Origin: Gamarada debralockiae
Lineage: Eukaryota; Ascomycota; Leotiomycetes; Helotiales; Hyphodiscaceae
Direction of reading: 5' to 3'
Assembly: GCA_002803225.1 (NCBI GenBank)
Contig: NXFV01001404.1
Coordinates: 1 to 64,000, forward strand
Length of the DNA stretch: 64,000 bases
In this document: piece by piece, positions 1 through 11,243 of the stretch
How positions within the stretch are numbered: the stretch's first letter is position 1
How the letters are laid out: every line of letters begins with the position of its first letter
Made by a program: the position numbers and the translations under genes
The notes under the pieces: generated by a model
Databases searched by the model: none
Seen by the model: only the letters and a program-made list of their open reading frames with translations
Told to the model about the DNA's origin: nothing

Positions 1-2878
1 TAAAAGGAGACCCTTTGCAAATTAGGCGTAAGGCCGATGATGCGACCGTGATTTTCTAGTAGGAAGGTTTCAGGGTATCCGGGAGTGGCCACGGAACATA
101 ACTTATAAGAAAATATAGGAGATACTGAGGTGTGCACAGATTTTAAGATGCTTTAAGTCAAAGTACCTATTATTTTTTTGGCACACCGGTTTTTTCGGCA
201 CGCAGGGATGGACGTTAGTTTTGTTTGTTTACATTTAACTATATATAATATTAACTCATGTGTACTCACATGTGATACTAAGATCACTACTAGTTTGGGG
301 GGTCCACATAGGCCAGTTTGACCTCTTCTTCCCCATTGCGGGTCGGGTCGACCTATGGAGTAGTTCCAAGGGTCACTTGGGGCCCCATGGTTCCCCATGA
401 CGCACCCTAGTGACGGGAATTCTGCGGATATCTGTTAGTGGGACCATACAGGAAGTAGGATCGCTTGTGTTGTTCCAAGCTCGTTAGCCATGTTGTCACA
501 CTTCGAAGTCTCTCAGGAAAACTATATCACCAGAGGACAGACTCATGGGAGACTTATGGAGCACTTCAATAATGGCGGAGTCATAAGGATCTGAATTTGG
601 AGATGCTGAAACTACCAGTTTGAGCCGCTTGGTCTGCTAAAGTGGTCACGATGCTAGCCAAAGTCTTAGGGGAACAACCTCTATTCTCTAGCTAACAAGT
701 CGAGATAACGAAAATACTAAGCTAGAGAGGAAAGGAAAGAAGAAGAGAAGAGATCAAGAGCTGAGTGAGTACATATACATTTGCTAGATCAGGTGACAGG
801 CATCACGTGAGAGTCCTCACCATTGTAAGAACCTTGTATTGCACGTGTAGTCGCGCGGCTTATTTTGAGGCGTGCTGTCAGGTTCACAAAAGCCGGTCAC
901 GTTATTCTGATCCAATACCCGAGGCCCTTTATAGTCAGCCATGATTGAAATACCGTATATTGCATAACAAGACGCTGTCTTGCGGTTCAATTCTTGTACT
1001 TTAGTGATTTGGGATCAGAGCTTATCAGAGGAATAGAGTACTGTTCGAGGTATTGTACCATTCATTATCATCCTTCATGATTTAGGGTTGGTTTGCTGAT
1101 ACAATTCAGGATACTTTGCTCCCTAGCGTAGTCAGTCTCCCAATGGTCATCAAGAAGATCCGTGGCACGGAAGTCGGGAAAGGATAGAAAACCATGGTTT
1201 AACCCCCCTTTGCCCAGAGTTCTAATTTCATCTATTCTTAAATGTCGAGTGGAGATTACAAGCAATTTAAAGTAATAGAATACATACCTTTCACAAAGTT
1301 TCGCCAGCTAAAAGTACCAAATTTGCTCATTCCTTGTGACAAGTTCCTGCGCGTAGGCCTGTGTATCACCACCAATGAAGCAGTTCTGGCAAATTTTCCT
1401 AACGTCACGTATCAGGTAACTCAGGTAACATTTCGTAGAGAATTCCCGACTCCAAACAATAAGCGGTCTTCCCCATAACCTTTCAGATAGCCCTTCCTGT
1501 ATCAACCACGCCACTAGTTGTACTTCGTACCGGCCCAAACAATTGTGTATTCGATGTCTGTGCATCTCTCGAAGATACCACCCAAGCAAGGAATATCAAT
1601 CAATAACTGTATAGGATTTAGTGAATTCTGGCCAGATTAGGTTTAAACAGAACTTGAAAACACAGACAGGTAACGTACATTTGTTCGTGCCCGTACGAGG
1701 TATTGTTGAATTCTTCGGTTTTTGCTCGGAGTCCGACCCTGGTTTTCCCCTTTACTTGTCCTACTGATTAGTGATCTGCCAATGAGTTAGCTCAGCGAGA
1801 GCTAGTCATCCATATCGGCCTTGCAATAAGAAATTGGATGGTTCCAAGCTCTCCATACTATTCCTCGGATGAGATGCTTCAAAAGAATCCGAGTGTAGAC
1901 GCCGCCCTAAACCCAGGTGGTGATATTTGTGTAGCCATTGTCGTTTTGTTTGCTATCGCTAGGTTTTCATCCGAGTCCGAAGAGCGACGCTAATCTAATT
2001 AAGGAGTCCGAAGCAATGTTGGCACGTATTGCAGTATGCTTCGCTAAGTACAAACCATTTGATTACTCAACACTCTAGATAAGTTAGTGGTTTGGCATAT
2101 CACTATGCCCCGCAATTTTGCCGACGCGCACTGTCGGTTCGTACGATGTTGTAGTTTTATCATATCGCCAGATTCGTTTTTGTTATAACTCACATATGAT
2201 ACTCCTTCTTAATATCGAAATAAATAGAGAAAGAGAGCAAAGCCTTTTTCCCGCCATGTTTTACGCGAATGCTTGCTTTTGGAGGTGAAGGGAAGATATT
2301 TCTTGGACTCGTTACACAGAGCGGGCAGCCGTGATGCTTATGCCTCGGTTCACCCCTGTCTCAGCCAGCTCCGCCTGGGCGCTCTTTTCTTTCCATTTCC
2401 TCGGAAGAGCCACAGCCCCATGAGAATTGTACTCACAACATGTCAATCCTTGGCACGGACATATTCCTTCGTCATACCGTCTTGGCAGCATCGCTTTGGC
2501 ATTTTTACCGGTGCTTCAAACGCAAGATGCTTCCTAGGGAAAGCCACAGTCAAGATACGACCAAGCGACGAATTAGATGAAGTTATCGCGAGAAAAGGGG
2601 CCTTGCATCATTGTTCCTCTTGCCACACAAGTGTTATGTCTGACTAGAATCATGTTTATTATTAAATCGCCTGAAACTCTTTCCGAGTCATGTCAGCACA
2701 TTTTTGGGTTCATATGCTCTTCTATCGAGATTCACACAACTGAGAACCAGATGGCAAGGCCTTAAGGATGGCAATGAGCATGGGGCGCGGGTTTATCATT
2801 ACACCGCAACTAATAATGGCTCTTCTACCTAACCCGTGGTCCACTTTTTAACAGCTCTGAAACCCGCTTTCCAATTCC
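1..2878. other. Gene-poor intergenic region
   Basis: I see no supported gene here. Open frames are short, overlap each other on both strands, and carry no recognisable domain. The stretch has no clear tandem repeat and no tRNA-like B box. It may hold a gene too decayed to recognise. Confidence 0.5.
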
Positions 2879-4039
2879 CTAAAGCTTACCCAGCTTGATT
2901 GGCTTTGGCGTATCGACCCAGTCAAAATTACCCATTTGTTTGGTTAACCACACATCGCCAGGACTGTCAGCACCTCTCGGGATGGACTTATCGAAAAGAG
3001 TGCCGCTGAGAAAAGTATGGGGGAATCCGGGATCAAAGTCATAAGCCGACTCGATCTCCTTAATATCCTCTTCGCTCAGGGAAATACCCAGAGCAGCGAT
3101 GTTGCCCTTGAGATGATCCACCTTCCTGCCGCCGACGATAGGAAAAACATAGGGAGCTTTGAGCATTACATATGCGAGGGCTACGCTAGTAATCTCGGTG
3201 CCTTTGGCCTTGGAAATTTTCTCGAGGACCTTAGAGACAGCCTTGTCATGCTCGGAGAGGGGGATGAATTTACGACCCGGATTGCTCTTCTCGCGCTCTT
3301 TGAACCCGGCTTCCGTCTGAAATCGGCCCTGATTCAGAGTACCATATGGGCACATGCCCATGCCTTCGTCACGACACATTGGGATAATATCGCGTTCGAA
3401 ATCTCGCATTGAAGCATTCCACATTCCCTGGTATACGACAAACTGACGCAGACCATGATCACGAGCATACTGATTTGCCTTTGCGACGACCCAGGCTGGA
3501 GTGTCGGAAATGCCTAAGTACAAGACCTTTCCAGATGTAACAAGATCGTTCAGGCCGTGCATCAATTCGGGTATAGTAACCGTGTAGTCCCACCAGTGTA
3601 GGTAGAAAAGGTCGATGTAGCTAGTTTGAAGTTTTCGGAGTGACTCTTCAAGGGAGATGCGCATCGATTTGGTGCCATTACCACCGTAATTGGACTGAAC
3701 TTTGCTCTTGTCATGGCTTTTGAAGTTGGTCGAATACTTCGTTGCTAGTATAATCTGGTCCCGGTTCTTGCGCGAAGCTAGCCACTCTCCTAGCCACATC
3801 TCGGATTGTTCCGCCTGGTAGGCGCTGGCGGTGTCGATAAAGTTGCCGCCTTGGCTTACGAAATAATCGAGTATCTCAAATGCTGTCTCCTTACTGCACT
3901 CGCCAAATCGTTCTTTGTAAGCTTCGCCAAAATTCATCGCTCCCAGGCATAAAGGCGACACTCGAACGGAGGCAGTGGGTGCAAGCTGACGATGACGCTC
4001 GAGTTGAGACTTTGGGGGCGGTTGTTGTGTGTGAGCCAT
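2879..4039 (-). CDS. Aldo-keto reductase, norsolorinic acid reductase-like (AKR9 type)
   Basis: A single-exon gene of 386 residues starting at an ATG. It is an NADPH-dependent aldo-keto reductase that would reduce an aldehyde or ketone in the cytosol; the substrate is unknown. The AKR catalytic tetrad is visible: Asp69 and Tyr74 in FIDTASAY, Lys101 in ILATKY, and His148 in FYLHWWD. The N-terminal block SPLCLGAMNFGEA and the segment GECSKETAFEILDYF resemble fungal aryl-alcohol dehydrogenases and the norsolorinic acid reductases of aflatoxin/sterigmatocystin pathways. No polyketide synthase or other pathway gene lies in the window, so an aflatoxin-like role is not implied. It is divergently placed from a second aldo-keto reductase, with about 520 bp between the start codons. 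Length and domain look complete. Confidence 0.93.
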   Translation of the reverse strand: MAHTQQPPPKSQLERHRQLAPTASVRVSPLCLGAMNFGEAYKERFGECSKETAFEILDYFVSQGGNFIDTASAYQAEQSEMWLGEWLASRKNRDQIILATKYSTNFKSHDKSKVQSNYGGNGTKSMRISLEESLRKLQTSYIDLFYLHWWDYTVTIPELMHGLNDLVTSGKVLYLGISDTPAWVVAKANQYARDHGLRQFVVYQGMWNASMRDFERDIIPMCRDEGMGMCPYGTLNQGRFQTEAGFKEREKSNPGRKFIPLSEHDKAVSKVLEKISKAKGTEITSVALAYVMLKAPYVFPIVGGRKVDHLKGNIAALGISLSEEDIKEIESAYDFDPGFPHTFLSGTLFDKSIPRGADSPGDVWLTKQMGNFDWVDTPKPIKLGKL

Positions 4040-4559
4040 ATTGACAAACTTGGATTGAGTTATTTGAGGGATAGAACGATGCTTTCCCGCGGGGAGAGGC
4101 CTGTTGTAAGAAGAGATCTGCCATCTGATATAATTTTGCGGTATCGGAGTTACGTCGGATTTAGTGGAAGAATGAGCGGTGTTTAGAAAATCAGGATATA
4201 TGACCCCTGAAAAATAGCAGCAACCGAAGTGGAATTCGGAGTTAAGCTGCCTTGGACCCTAGACTCTCTTTATCATGCAAGTTGCTGACCCGTGCAGGAA
4301 CAAGAGCTCGAAGTCTCTTCTTCATATTTAAACTTTCATGCGATAGATTATCGCCGTAGCTTGCTTAAAAAAAGAAGAGAAAAAGTGGAGGCTGCTGCAA
4401 GCAGACGGCTTTTGTGGTAAAGTCCGACTGATATCAAACAAAGACTTGGAATCCTATATCAACATCGACTCCCAACTACTACAATGATGAACTTATCTTG
4501 AACCCTGAACAATTTCAAATTCACGAGTTTACCATAAACTTTATCCAGCTCTCGCGAAA
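4040..4559. promoter_or_regulatory. Shared divergent promoter of two aldo-keto reductase genes
   Basis: This 520 bp gap separates the start codons of two divergent aldo-keto reductase genes, so it must hold both promoters. An A/T-rich TATTTAAA-like stretch lies near 4325 and a poly-A run near 4367. Co-regulation is an inference from geometry only. Confidence 0.5.
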
Positions 4560-5618
4560 ATGCCCAACATGATGAAATACACCAACCTAGGCCAATCTGG
4601 CCTCAAAGTCTCCCGCATCTGCGTTGGGTGCATGTCCTTTGGCGACCGTCGCGGCCGCTTCAAGTGGTGCACTGAAGAGAAAGATGCCCTTCCTATTCTC
4701 GAAGCCTCCTATAGAGCAGGCATCAACTTCTTCGATACAGCAAACGGCTACTCCAATGGTGTATCCGAGGAAATCCTCGGGAAAGCGATCAAGCAGTTCG
4801 ACTGGCCTCGCGAGAACATTGTCATCGCCACCAAGCTCTGGGCCCCTGTTGGCCATATCAAGGATGGCAAATTTGAAGACCCCCTTTCCATGTCAGTTGA
4901 GGAGAGAGATAGGATGGGGTACATCAATGCCTATGGGTTGAGCCGAAAGCATATCTTTGACTCTGTGGATGCGAGCTTGAAGAGATTGCAATTGGATTAT
5001 ATTGATTTGTTGCAAATCCATCGCTTTGATCCTCGCACACCAGTGAAGGAGACGATGAAAGCTTTGCATGATATTGTGGAGAGCGGGAAGGTGCGATATA
5101 TTGGTGCAAGCTCCATGTGGGCACATCAATTGCTGGAAATGCAATACACTGCTCGGCTGAATGGCTGGACTGAGTTCATCAGTATGCAGAACTTGCATAA
5201 TGCCACTTATCGAGAGGAGGAGAAGGAGATGATTCCTTCGCTGCAGAAATTTGGGATGGGTATGATTCCTTGGAGTCCAGTGGCGATGGGATATTTGACT
5301 CGACCGCATGAGAAATTTATGGAGAGTGAAAGGGGCGAATCTATGAAGGGAACATTCATGGGGAATGCTTACACGGCTACGGATCAGAAGATCAATAAGA
5401 AGGTCGAGGAAATTGCCAAAAAGAGGGGCGTAAGCATGGCGATTGTGGCCATTGCATGGAGTTTGAGCAAGCCGTTTATGACTTCACCGATTGTGGGAAT
5501 GAGCAAGATTGAAAGAGTGAATGAAGCTGTGGAGGCAGTGAACTTTGAGTTAACGAAAGAGGAGGTGGAAAGCATTGATGAGTTGTACGAGCCGAAGAAG
5601 ACTATTGGTTTCTCATAA
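4560..5618 (+). CDS. Aldo-keto reductase, versiconal hemiacetal acetate reductase-like
   Basis: A single-exon gene of 352 residues. Met4 and Met5 are alternative starts; the first ATG was used. It is an NADPH-dependent oxidoreductase of the aldo-keto reductase superfamily with a TIM-barrel fold. The tetrad is present: Asp59 and Tyr64 in FFDTANGY, Lys92 in IATKLW, and His154 in LQIHRFD. The cofactor-side motif GKVRYIGASSMWA follows, and the C-terminal SPIVGMSKIERV fits the coenzyme-binding loop. The sequence resembles fungal reductases annotated as versiconal hemiacetal acetate reductase, a label usually transferred by similarity; the real substrate is unknown. It is divergent from the aldo-keto reductase at 2879-4039, but the two proteins belong to different subgroups, so this is not a recent tandem duplication. 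Nothing suggests decay. Confidence 0.93.
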   Translation: MPNMMKYTNLGQSGLKVSRICVGCMSFGDRRGRFKWCTEEKDALPILEASYRAGINFFDTANGYSNGVSEEILGKAIKQFDWPRENIVIATKLWAPVGHIKDGKFEDPLSMSVEERDRMGYINAYGLSRKHIFDSVDASLKRLQLDYIDLLQIHRFDPRTPVKETMKALHDIVESGKVRYIGASSMWAHQLLEMQYTARLNGWTEFISMQNLHNATYREEEKEMIPSLQKFGMGMIPWSPVAMGYLTRPHEKFMESERGESMKGTFMGNAYTATDQKINKKVEEIAKKRGVSMAIVAIAWSLSKPFMTSPIVGMSKIERVNEAVEAVNFELTKEEVESIDELYEPKKTIGFS

Positions 5619-5735
5619 ATAAATGTAGAGACTCTAGAGATAAGATAAGAGAGTGTCTAAAGCATTAGAAACAGAGTAGTATTTAGATAAACTTATTAAA
5701 AGTTAGTAAATAAGTCTTAATAAAGAAGGAATTTG

Positions 5736-5768
5736 TTGGTTGGAATTGCTTAATCTGGTATAGCCTGT
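5736..5768. repeat. Dispersed 33-bp repeat, copy 1
   Basis: The segment beginning TTGGTTGGAATTGC recurs with two mismatches at 44092-44124 in the same orientation. Sequence on both sides differs, so only a short stretch is shared, perhaps the remnant of a transposon end. Confidence 0.5.
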
Positions 5769-7410
5769 TTTACCCCTCTTTTGTAGCATAAAGGGCAGAC
5801 CCCCTCCTTGATTTTTTACGCTCCTTAGATATCAAGCTAGTCAAGAATTATATGATATTTCGCCCGAAAAATGTCCCAACTGACAGAATTATATAATAAA
5901 ATATTTTTTATAGTAGGAGTAGTAGAGGAGGGTTAATCTGCCGGGTTTTATTGCCTTGGACCCACAATAATCGATTATAATCGATTACTGATCGACAATT
6001 AGTGATATTCGCTTAATTATAATCGATCGCTGATTGGTCAAATAGAAAACCACCCTGAGCTAGACTTAATCGGTTTAACTGCTTAAAAATTGTAAAACAT
6101 TTTTTGATTTCGTCTGCTCTTATGCTTTCATTGTTAATTCTTCTCTGATTGGGGGTCATGCGTATAGATCTGCTACAGTCCTTGTAGCACCTTTCGGTTG
6201 GAAGATATGGAGATTCGGTGAAGCAGCCACTGTCCATTCCTTATCGGTTCCTCCAAGTGGTCGGCTCGAGACAGCCAGAGGAGGTGGTCTAAGCATCCCC
6301 CAACTTTGAAACTTTGTTTGTGATTGCAGTGAACTGAAGAGGGGTATTGGAATTGGGAAAGCAGTTTCTGTATTTTCGAACGGCGGTCGCACAAGTTCGG
6401 GCTGTGTAGACACTTCTACACCCGCTTTGGGCCACGAGGTCAGAAAATAACCGAGAGGAGGTTGGGTTCTGGCCCACACGTCAATAAAGGGTTGAATTAT
6501 CCCACCGAAAAGCTAGAGACACAATTCAAGTGGCCAGCCTCTATTTGCCTTGCTGATATTTGCGCTTGTGATAATGCTCACGGCGTTTTCAAGCGACCAC
6601 CCTAGCTCTGCAACTTGCTCTTCCATAAAGTAAGGCTCCAAAACCTTCGTAAGTGTGTATTGAGTTCCAGTACAATGTCGTTACGCATACCCGTATGCAC
6701 TTTGAAAGGTTCACGAGTTAGTATTATTTGAGTAACGAAGAAAAGAGAGCCCAGAGAAAGGTCACGAGTTTTGAGCTCCGACTACAGGTAAAAGTCGGGA
6801 GTAGAACCAACGAAACAGAAGAGAAGAGGAACGCGATGGCCAATATCAAGGTAGTTGCAACCGCAAACTGGCATGCAAGCCGTTCTCCACTTGAGATATC
6901 ATCTCTCAGCAAGGGCTCTATACCCTGGTAAGCTATCCCAAGTATTATTTGACCATCAGTCTGTTACACTGTAATAGCGTGAAGGCTACCTCCTTTCTTG
7001 CGAGCCTCAGCGTTTGTAGGTGCAGGTCGTGGCTCACTAAAAGAATTTCAGCGTCAGAACCAGTTGTAAAAGAAACGGGGAGCTAAATATATGTCTAGTC
7101 ATAAATCCAAAAGCAGAGAACGAGATATTTCAACAACCTCCTGAAGCCAAGACGCAAACGTTTTGACACTACATCTTCTATCAACTTTCTGGTAACCTCA
7201 CGACACTTCTCTACTCTTCTCGGAGTTTGTATTCCTCTTAACTTAAATGTTTCGTTACTGTGTTGAAAATTCGCCCTTGGGCTTTGCAATTTGTCTTCAG
7301 CAGAGAATCGATTCTCGTCGATTTCCCCGCGATCTCCCATCATCAATGCATAAAACTGACCTCTGCTCAGCTACAATCATAAAAAGTCAACATAAACAAA
7401 GACGGCCTAC
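5769..7410. other. Intergenic region with A/T-rich palindromic stretch
   Basis: No supported gene. Between about 5870 and 6030 the DNA is very A/T-rich and contains repeated AATCGATTATAATCGATT-like palindromes. A block near 5866 (TTTCGCCCGAAAAA, then AACTGACAGAATTAT) has a diverged counterpart near 46838, which suggests another dispersed element. Minus-strand frames at 6156-6479 look protein-like but match no family I recognise. Confidence 0.4.
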
Positions 7411-9231
7411 CTAAGGATGTATGCAGATGTTTCGAAGAAGAATAGTAGTGAGTCTCAAATAGGGTTCCAAATGCGACCAGGCGTTCTTCGCAAGCCAAAC
7501 TGTGTCGCCATCCAAACGATAATCAGTGTCTGGTGGATCACCGGCAGGCTTTATCGTCCAGCGATCTATCGCTAGTATAGGATGGATCGGGACATTAAAG
7601 GTTGAGGTTTTGACTCCTCGGCTCGAAAAGGTGTTGAGCTCACTGAGCATCTGCGCCGTGAACCCTCTTGACTTGGATCGTTGATAGTTCTCGGGTCTGC
7701 AATCAAGCCGTATCAGTCATGTTCCTTCAGTCTGTCTTAGAGCTCGCGCAAAGAATAGATCGGAGGAAAGATTACCTTTTCCGTGTTTCACAGCCAATCC
7801 CAGCCCCATAAAGAATTTTCCGGCAACACTAGATGCACAGGACTGAGGGGAGTGAGGCCGCTCTTGCCGTCCCCGCGCCACAGATTTTCAGGTGCTAGCC
7901 CATATTTTTGGGCCCAAGGCGTACGATTCTCTGCCATCCCTACCCGGAACCTTCGAGGGTTTCTCTTCAATTGTCACAGGAGAAAGTTTCTGAAACTTCA
8001 AATGACGGATGGAAACCATTTTTTGCTGAGGGCGTCTTTTGGAAGTCCGCTCTTGGACAAGTACAAGTTAATCAAGACGCGTTCTTTATTCGACAAAGAC
8101 CACCGAGCCACTGAGCCACCGACTCCACCAATGAGAATAACACTCATTGACGTACCTGAACCAATTTCGAGGATTCAAGTCATTGGCATATAGTCTAGGT
8201 AAAATGAACTGCGATATTCTAGTTGAACGCTCCTCTGCGCCTCTTTGGCCATGGTGGCCCAAGGTCCCGTTGTGCACGTCTCTTCCTGCCTCAAATTACC
8301 TCGGCCATATCCTCGGCCAAATGGAGCCAATAGTTGTAATCACGATGTGGATAGCTGTCTGGAAGACTTTGGAGGCCCTCAAGCGCATTAAAGACATGCG
8401 TTGCTGTGGAATCTGCAGGCTTTGCGTGAGCAAGCAGTACATACCCAACACTTCGAAAGAACTTATTGAAGAGACTTTCGGCGACTAGTTTCGTGCCAAT
8501 CTGAGAACATAGTGCTTGGCCGTTCGTCGCTACGGCTGTTTTCCTTTGCACAGTTGCCGCATCTAGCTCCATCTCAAGTTCGTCAGCTCTCTCGACATCC
8601 TTGTCCTTCAACTGGGTCTTCCGAGGTCTTTGAGGTCATATTAAAGCCGCAGCTTACCATGAACGTGCAGAGTACCAGACGCTATTTGCAGAACAGCCGA
8701 GTAATGGTTCAGAATGGCACTTATTCGATCGGCGTGTTCCATAACGTCAGTACTGCCTCAGTCCCTGTTCTGACCGTAGATCAATTCTCGAAGGTGGCGA
8801 TTGAGTGATGAAAGGAGCCTCAAATGAGTGCAATAGCCTGCGTCGTTGCTCCTCCGAAGTTGCGCTTCCTTGTCGAGCAATTCAAACAAAATTTCTCGGA
8901 CAGCGTCAGTTGCTTTATTATCCCGACCAAATATATCCCTCACTTCCTTGACTTGCGCCTGGGCTTGAATGATTTCATCCACTATATGCTGTTCCGCCTG
9001 AGCTAGTCCTAGATCCGTGTCGCTTCTTCAGCCATTTCCCTTGCTTGCGTTACCGCCGCTCTTCCTGCGGGGTCCGCTCTTAAAAAGTAGCTGCATCGTA
9101 TTACCATCTGCTTGATTCAAGTTCAACCTCCAAGAAGGCCGTATTGATGGATCACGAGTCTGGGCGGTGTTAGGCTCATTCCCGGGGCTCTCTTCAATCG
9201 AAGTGAAGAATCCGCCTGCATCTGGTTTCAC
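7411..9231 (-). pseudogene. Unrecognised decayed coding region
   Basis: Several minus-strand frames in order (9231-9028, 8982-8758, 8611-8291, 7650-7411) have protein-like composition but are separated by stop codons and frame changes. One carries a charged helical stretch (QAQAQVKEVRDIFGRDNKAT) and another the segment VGYVLLAHAKPADS. A plausible intron (GTAATC to TTGCAG) lies at about 7692-7771. I do not recognise a family. This could be a decayed single gene or chance open frames. Confidence 0.25.
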
Positions 9232-9240
9232 GACATCGAT

Positions 9241-11243
9241 CCCCTATTTCTGCACAGTTACGTCACAAAAATGATCTGTCTGTAGATTCTCGAAATGTTT
9301 GGCGGGGACCGGAGCATAGTGCGACTGCTTTGGCAATTATGCCACGCCTCCAATAACAAGCTGCTGGAACGTGAAACGCCGACTGGGGTAGCTTCCTATA
9401 AAGACGCCAAGCTGATCATTTTCAAAATCAGCAACTTGACTCTTGGAACTTGAATGTTCTGGAAATATCGTATGGAGTTGAGGACACTTGCATGAAGAAC
9501 GCCATGATCTCTTCGAATATATGGAAAACTCGTGCCGCCAAAGAGGGCATTTTCTAACGAATTCCTAGTTCTGAAACTGTCTCATCCTCAAAATATGGCT
9601 CTATAGTGCTCTGAGGATAAAACGGAGAGCCTATTAATGCATTGTTCGCTGCATGCTTGCCAGGACATTGGTTTGAGATCAACCAAGAGGGGAGTTGGAC
9701 ATACTGCAAACTCATGCACGATGGTTCGAGCAACTAAGAATTGGAACCTCAGAAGGGCCTAAATCGTTTCGTAACAGAGGTAGTATGATTTCGTGCGCTA
9801 TTGTAAGGGTAATTCTTCGGTACCGAATAGTACCAGGAGCAACCTTATGAGCTAGCGTTACACCATTTTTGGATTGGGCATCGGCGGTTGAATTGGTCTA
9901 CATATTGAGTTGCGCGCCTCTAATTCTAAATGTAACCTTTTTCTGCAAGATGTTAAACACTTGCTGCTTCCTTGTCAGTGTCTAATCTATGTTTCTTGCG
10001 GCCGGATTCCTGGCATGAAATGTGCGCCTTGGTGGAGATGTTCTCTTCTCTTCCACTTTTCGTCCATCGAGGTGAGCGGGAAGCAAGCGGAAGCCGCCAA
10101 GCAGAAATGTGTCGAGCTAGACGAATGTGAGCCAAAAACATGTGTATGGGGCACATTGAACATACCCAAGGCAATGTATGGGTCGAGTCCGGCAGCCCAA
10201 TGGCAAATCTCAAACAGGGCTCCAGGCCTCCCAGATTGGTGGATTCGAAGCCATCCACAGATCTGCGTATTACTTCCCGAGGAGTAGCAGACTACTCCTA
10301 TTTGGGTGATTGGTAAAGGGATCCTGCCAGTCGCAATATTACGTGGAGTTTCCCATTATATTAAGTGGAATATAGGGCTACTTAGAAGTTAGCAACTGCG
10401 CAGTATATGAGCATGCATGACTCACTTCTTAAAATTGGAAAGAGAGGAACTTGATCCAGCATCGCGATCTAGAAATACGCCAAGGTCTTGGAGTTGCCGC
10501 ACACTGACACCGTGCACTACATAAGTCTCTTGTATGTATTCTGTCAACTTAGACTCTTCGGCACGTGCAGCAGATGTACGGATTGTCCGTGGAGTTGTGG
10601 GCGTATATCCCTGAAGTTAATTTTAGCAAACCTCTTGTTCATATCAAATTTTGATTCTACCTGATTTGCCTCCGCCCTGCGCGGGGGGGAGGAGGGAAAG
10701 GAAGGATTTGTATCTCGAAAGAACTCCATACTTCCGCGCAAACGCTGTGCGTGGATTTGATTGGCCATGATCTGACTCGCAAACTACTAGGCTCTGATGA
10801 TGATGAACCAAGCATAAATATTAAATCGGGTTATCGAAAAGTATTGAAAGAACACTAGCAAACCGACCCTGCATCAAAGAATGATGGCACTCTTTGTATT
10901 GCCTATACTCGTAGACCTTCTATATATCTTTCAATGAATCTTTATAAGCTAATTGGTATGGAAATCATGAAATTTGCTCGTAAATGGGGGTGAGGTCTTC
11001 GACTAGAAGACTTATCACTGCATCAAACCATAGCAAATAACATGTTTCTCTGGAGCGTTTCTGAAGAGAGTAGGCGAGAAAAAGGAATTTGAATTGGGTT
11101 AGGCGGTTTTGTATATGAGAACTCGCGACCAGTATTTCAGATGCCATGACCCCTACTCAGAAAGTCGAACAAGGCCTGTGATCGAATAATGCATGTATCT
11201 AGCTAGCATCTAAGAATACACATCAAAAGACAAATATCGCCAT
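9241..11243. other. Intergenic region, nothing recognised
   Basis: Only short open frames on both strands with no family resemblance. A G/C-rich run lies at 10679-10694. I see no repeat, transposon end or RNA gene. Confidence 0.45.

Noticed and set aside
1308..1589. 93-codon minus-strand frame with a Trp-rich start
   Set aside because: I considered a HET C-terminal fragment, but none of the expected motifs is present.
9910..10287. 125-codon open frame, with a similar-length frame on the opposite strand
   Set aside because: Both strands are open over the same DNA, composition is Cys/Trp-rich and unlike a real protein, and it has no family match.
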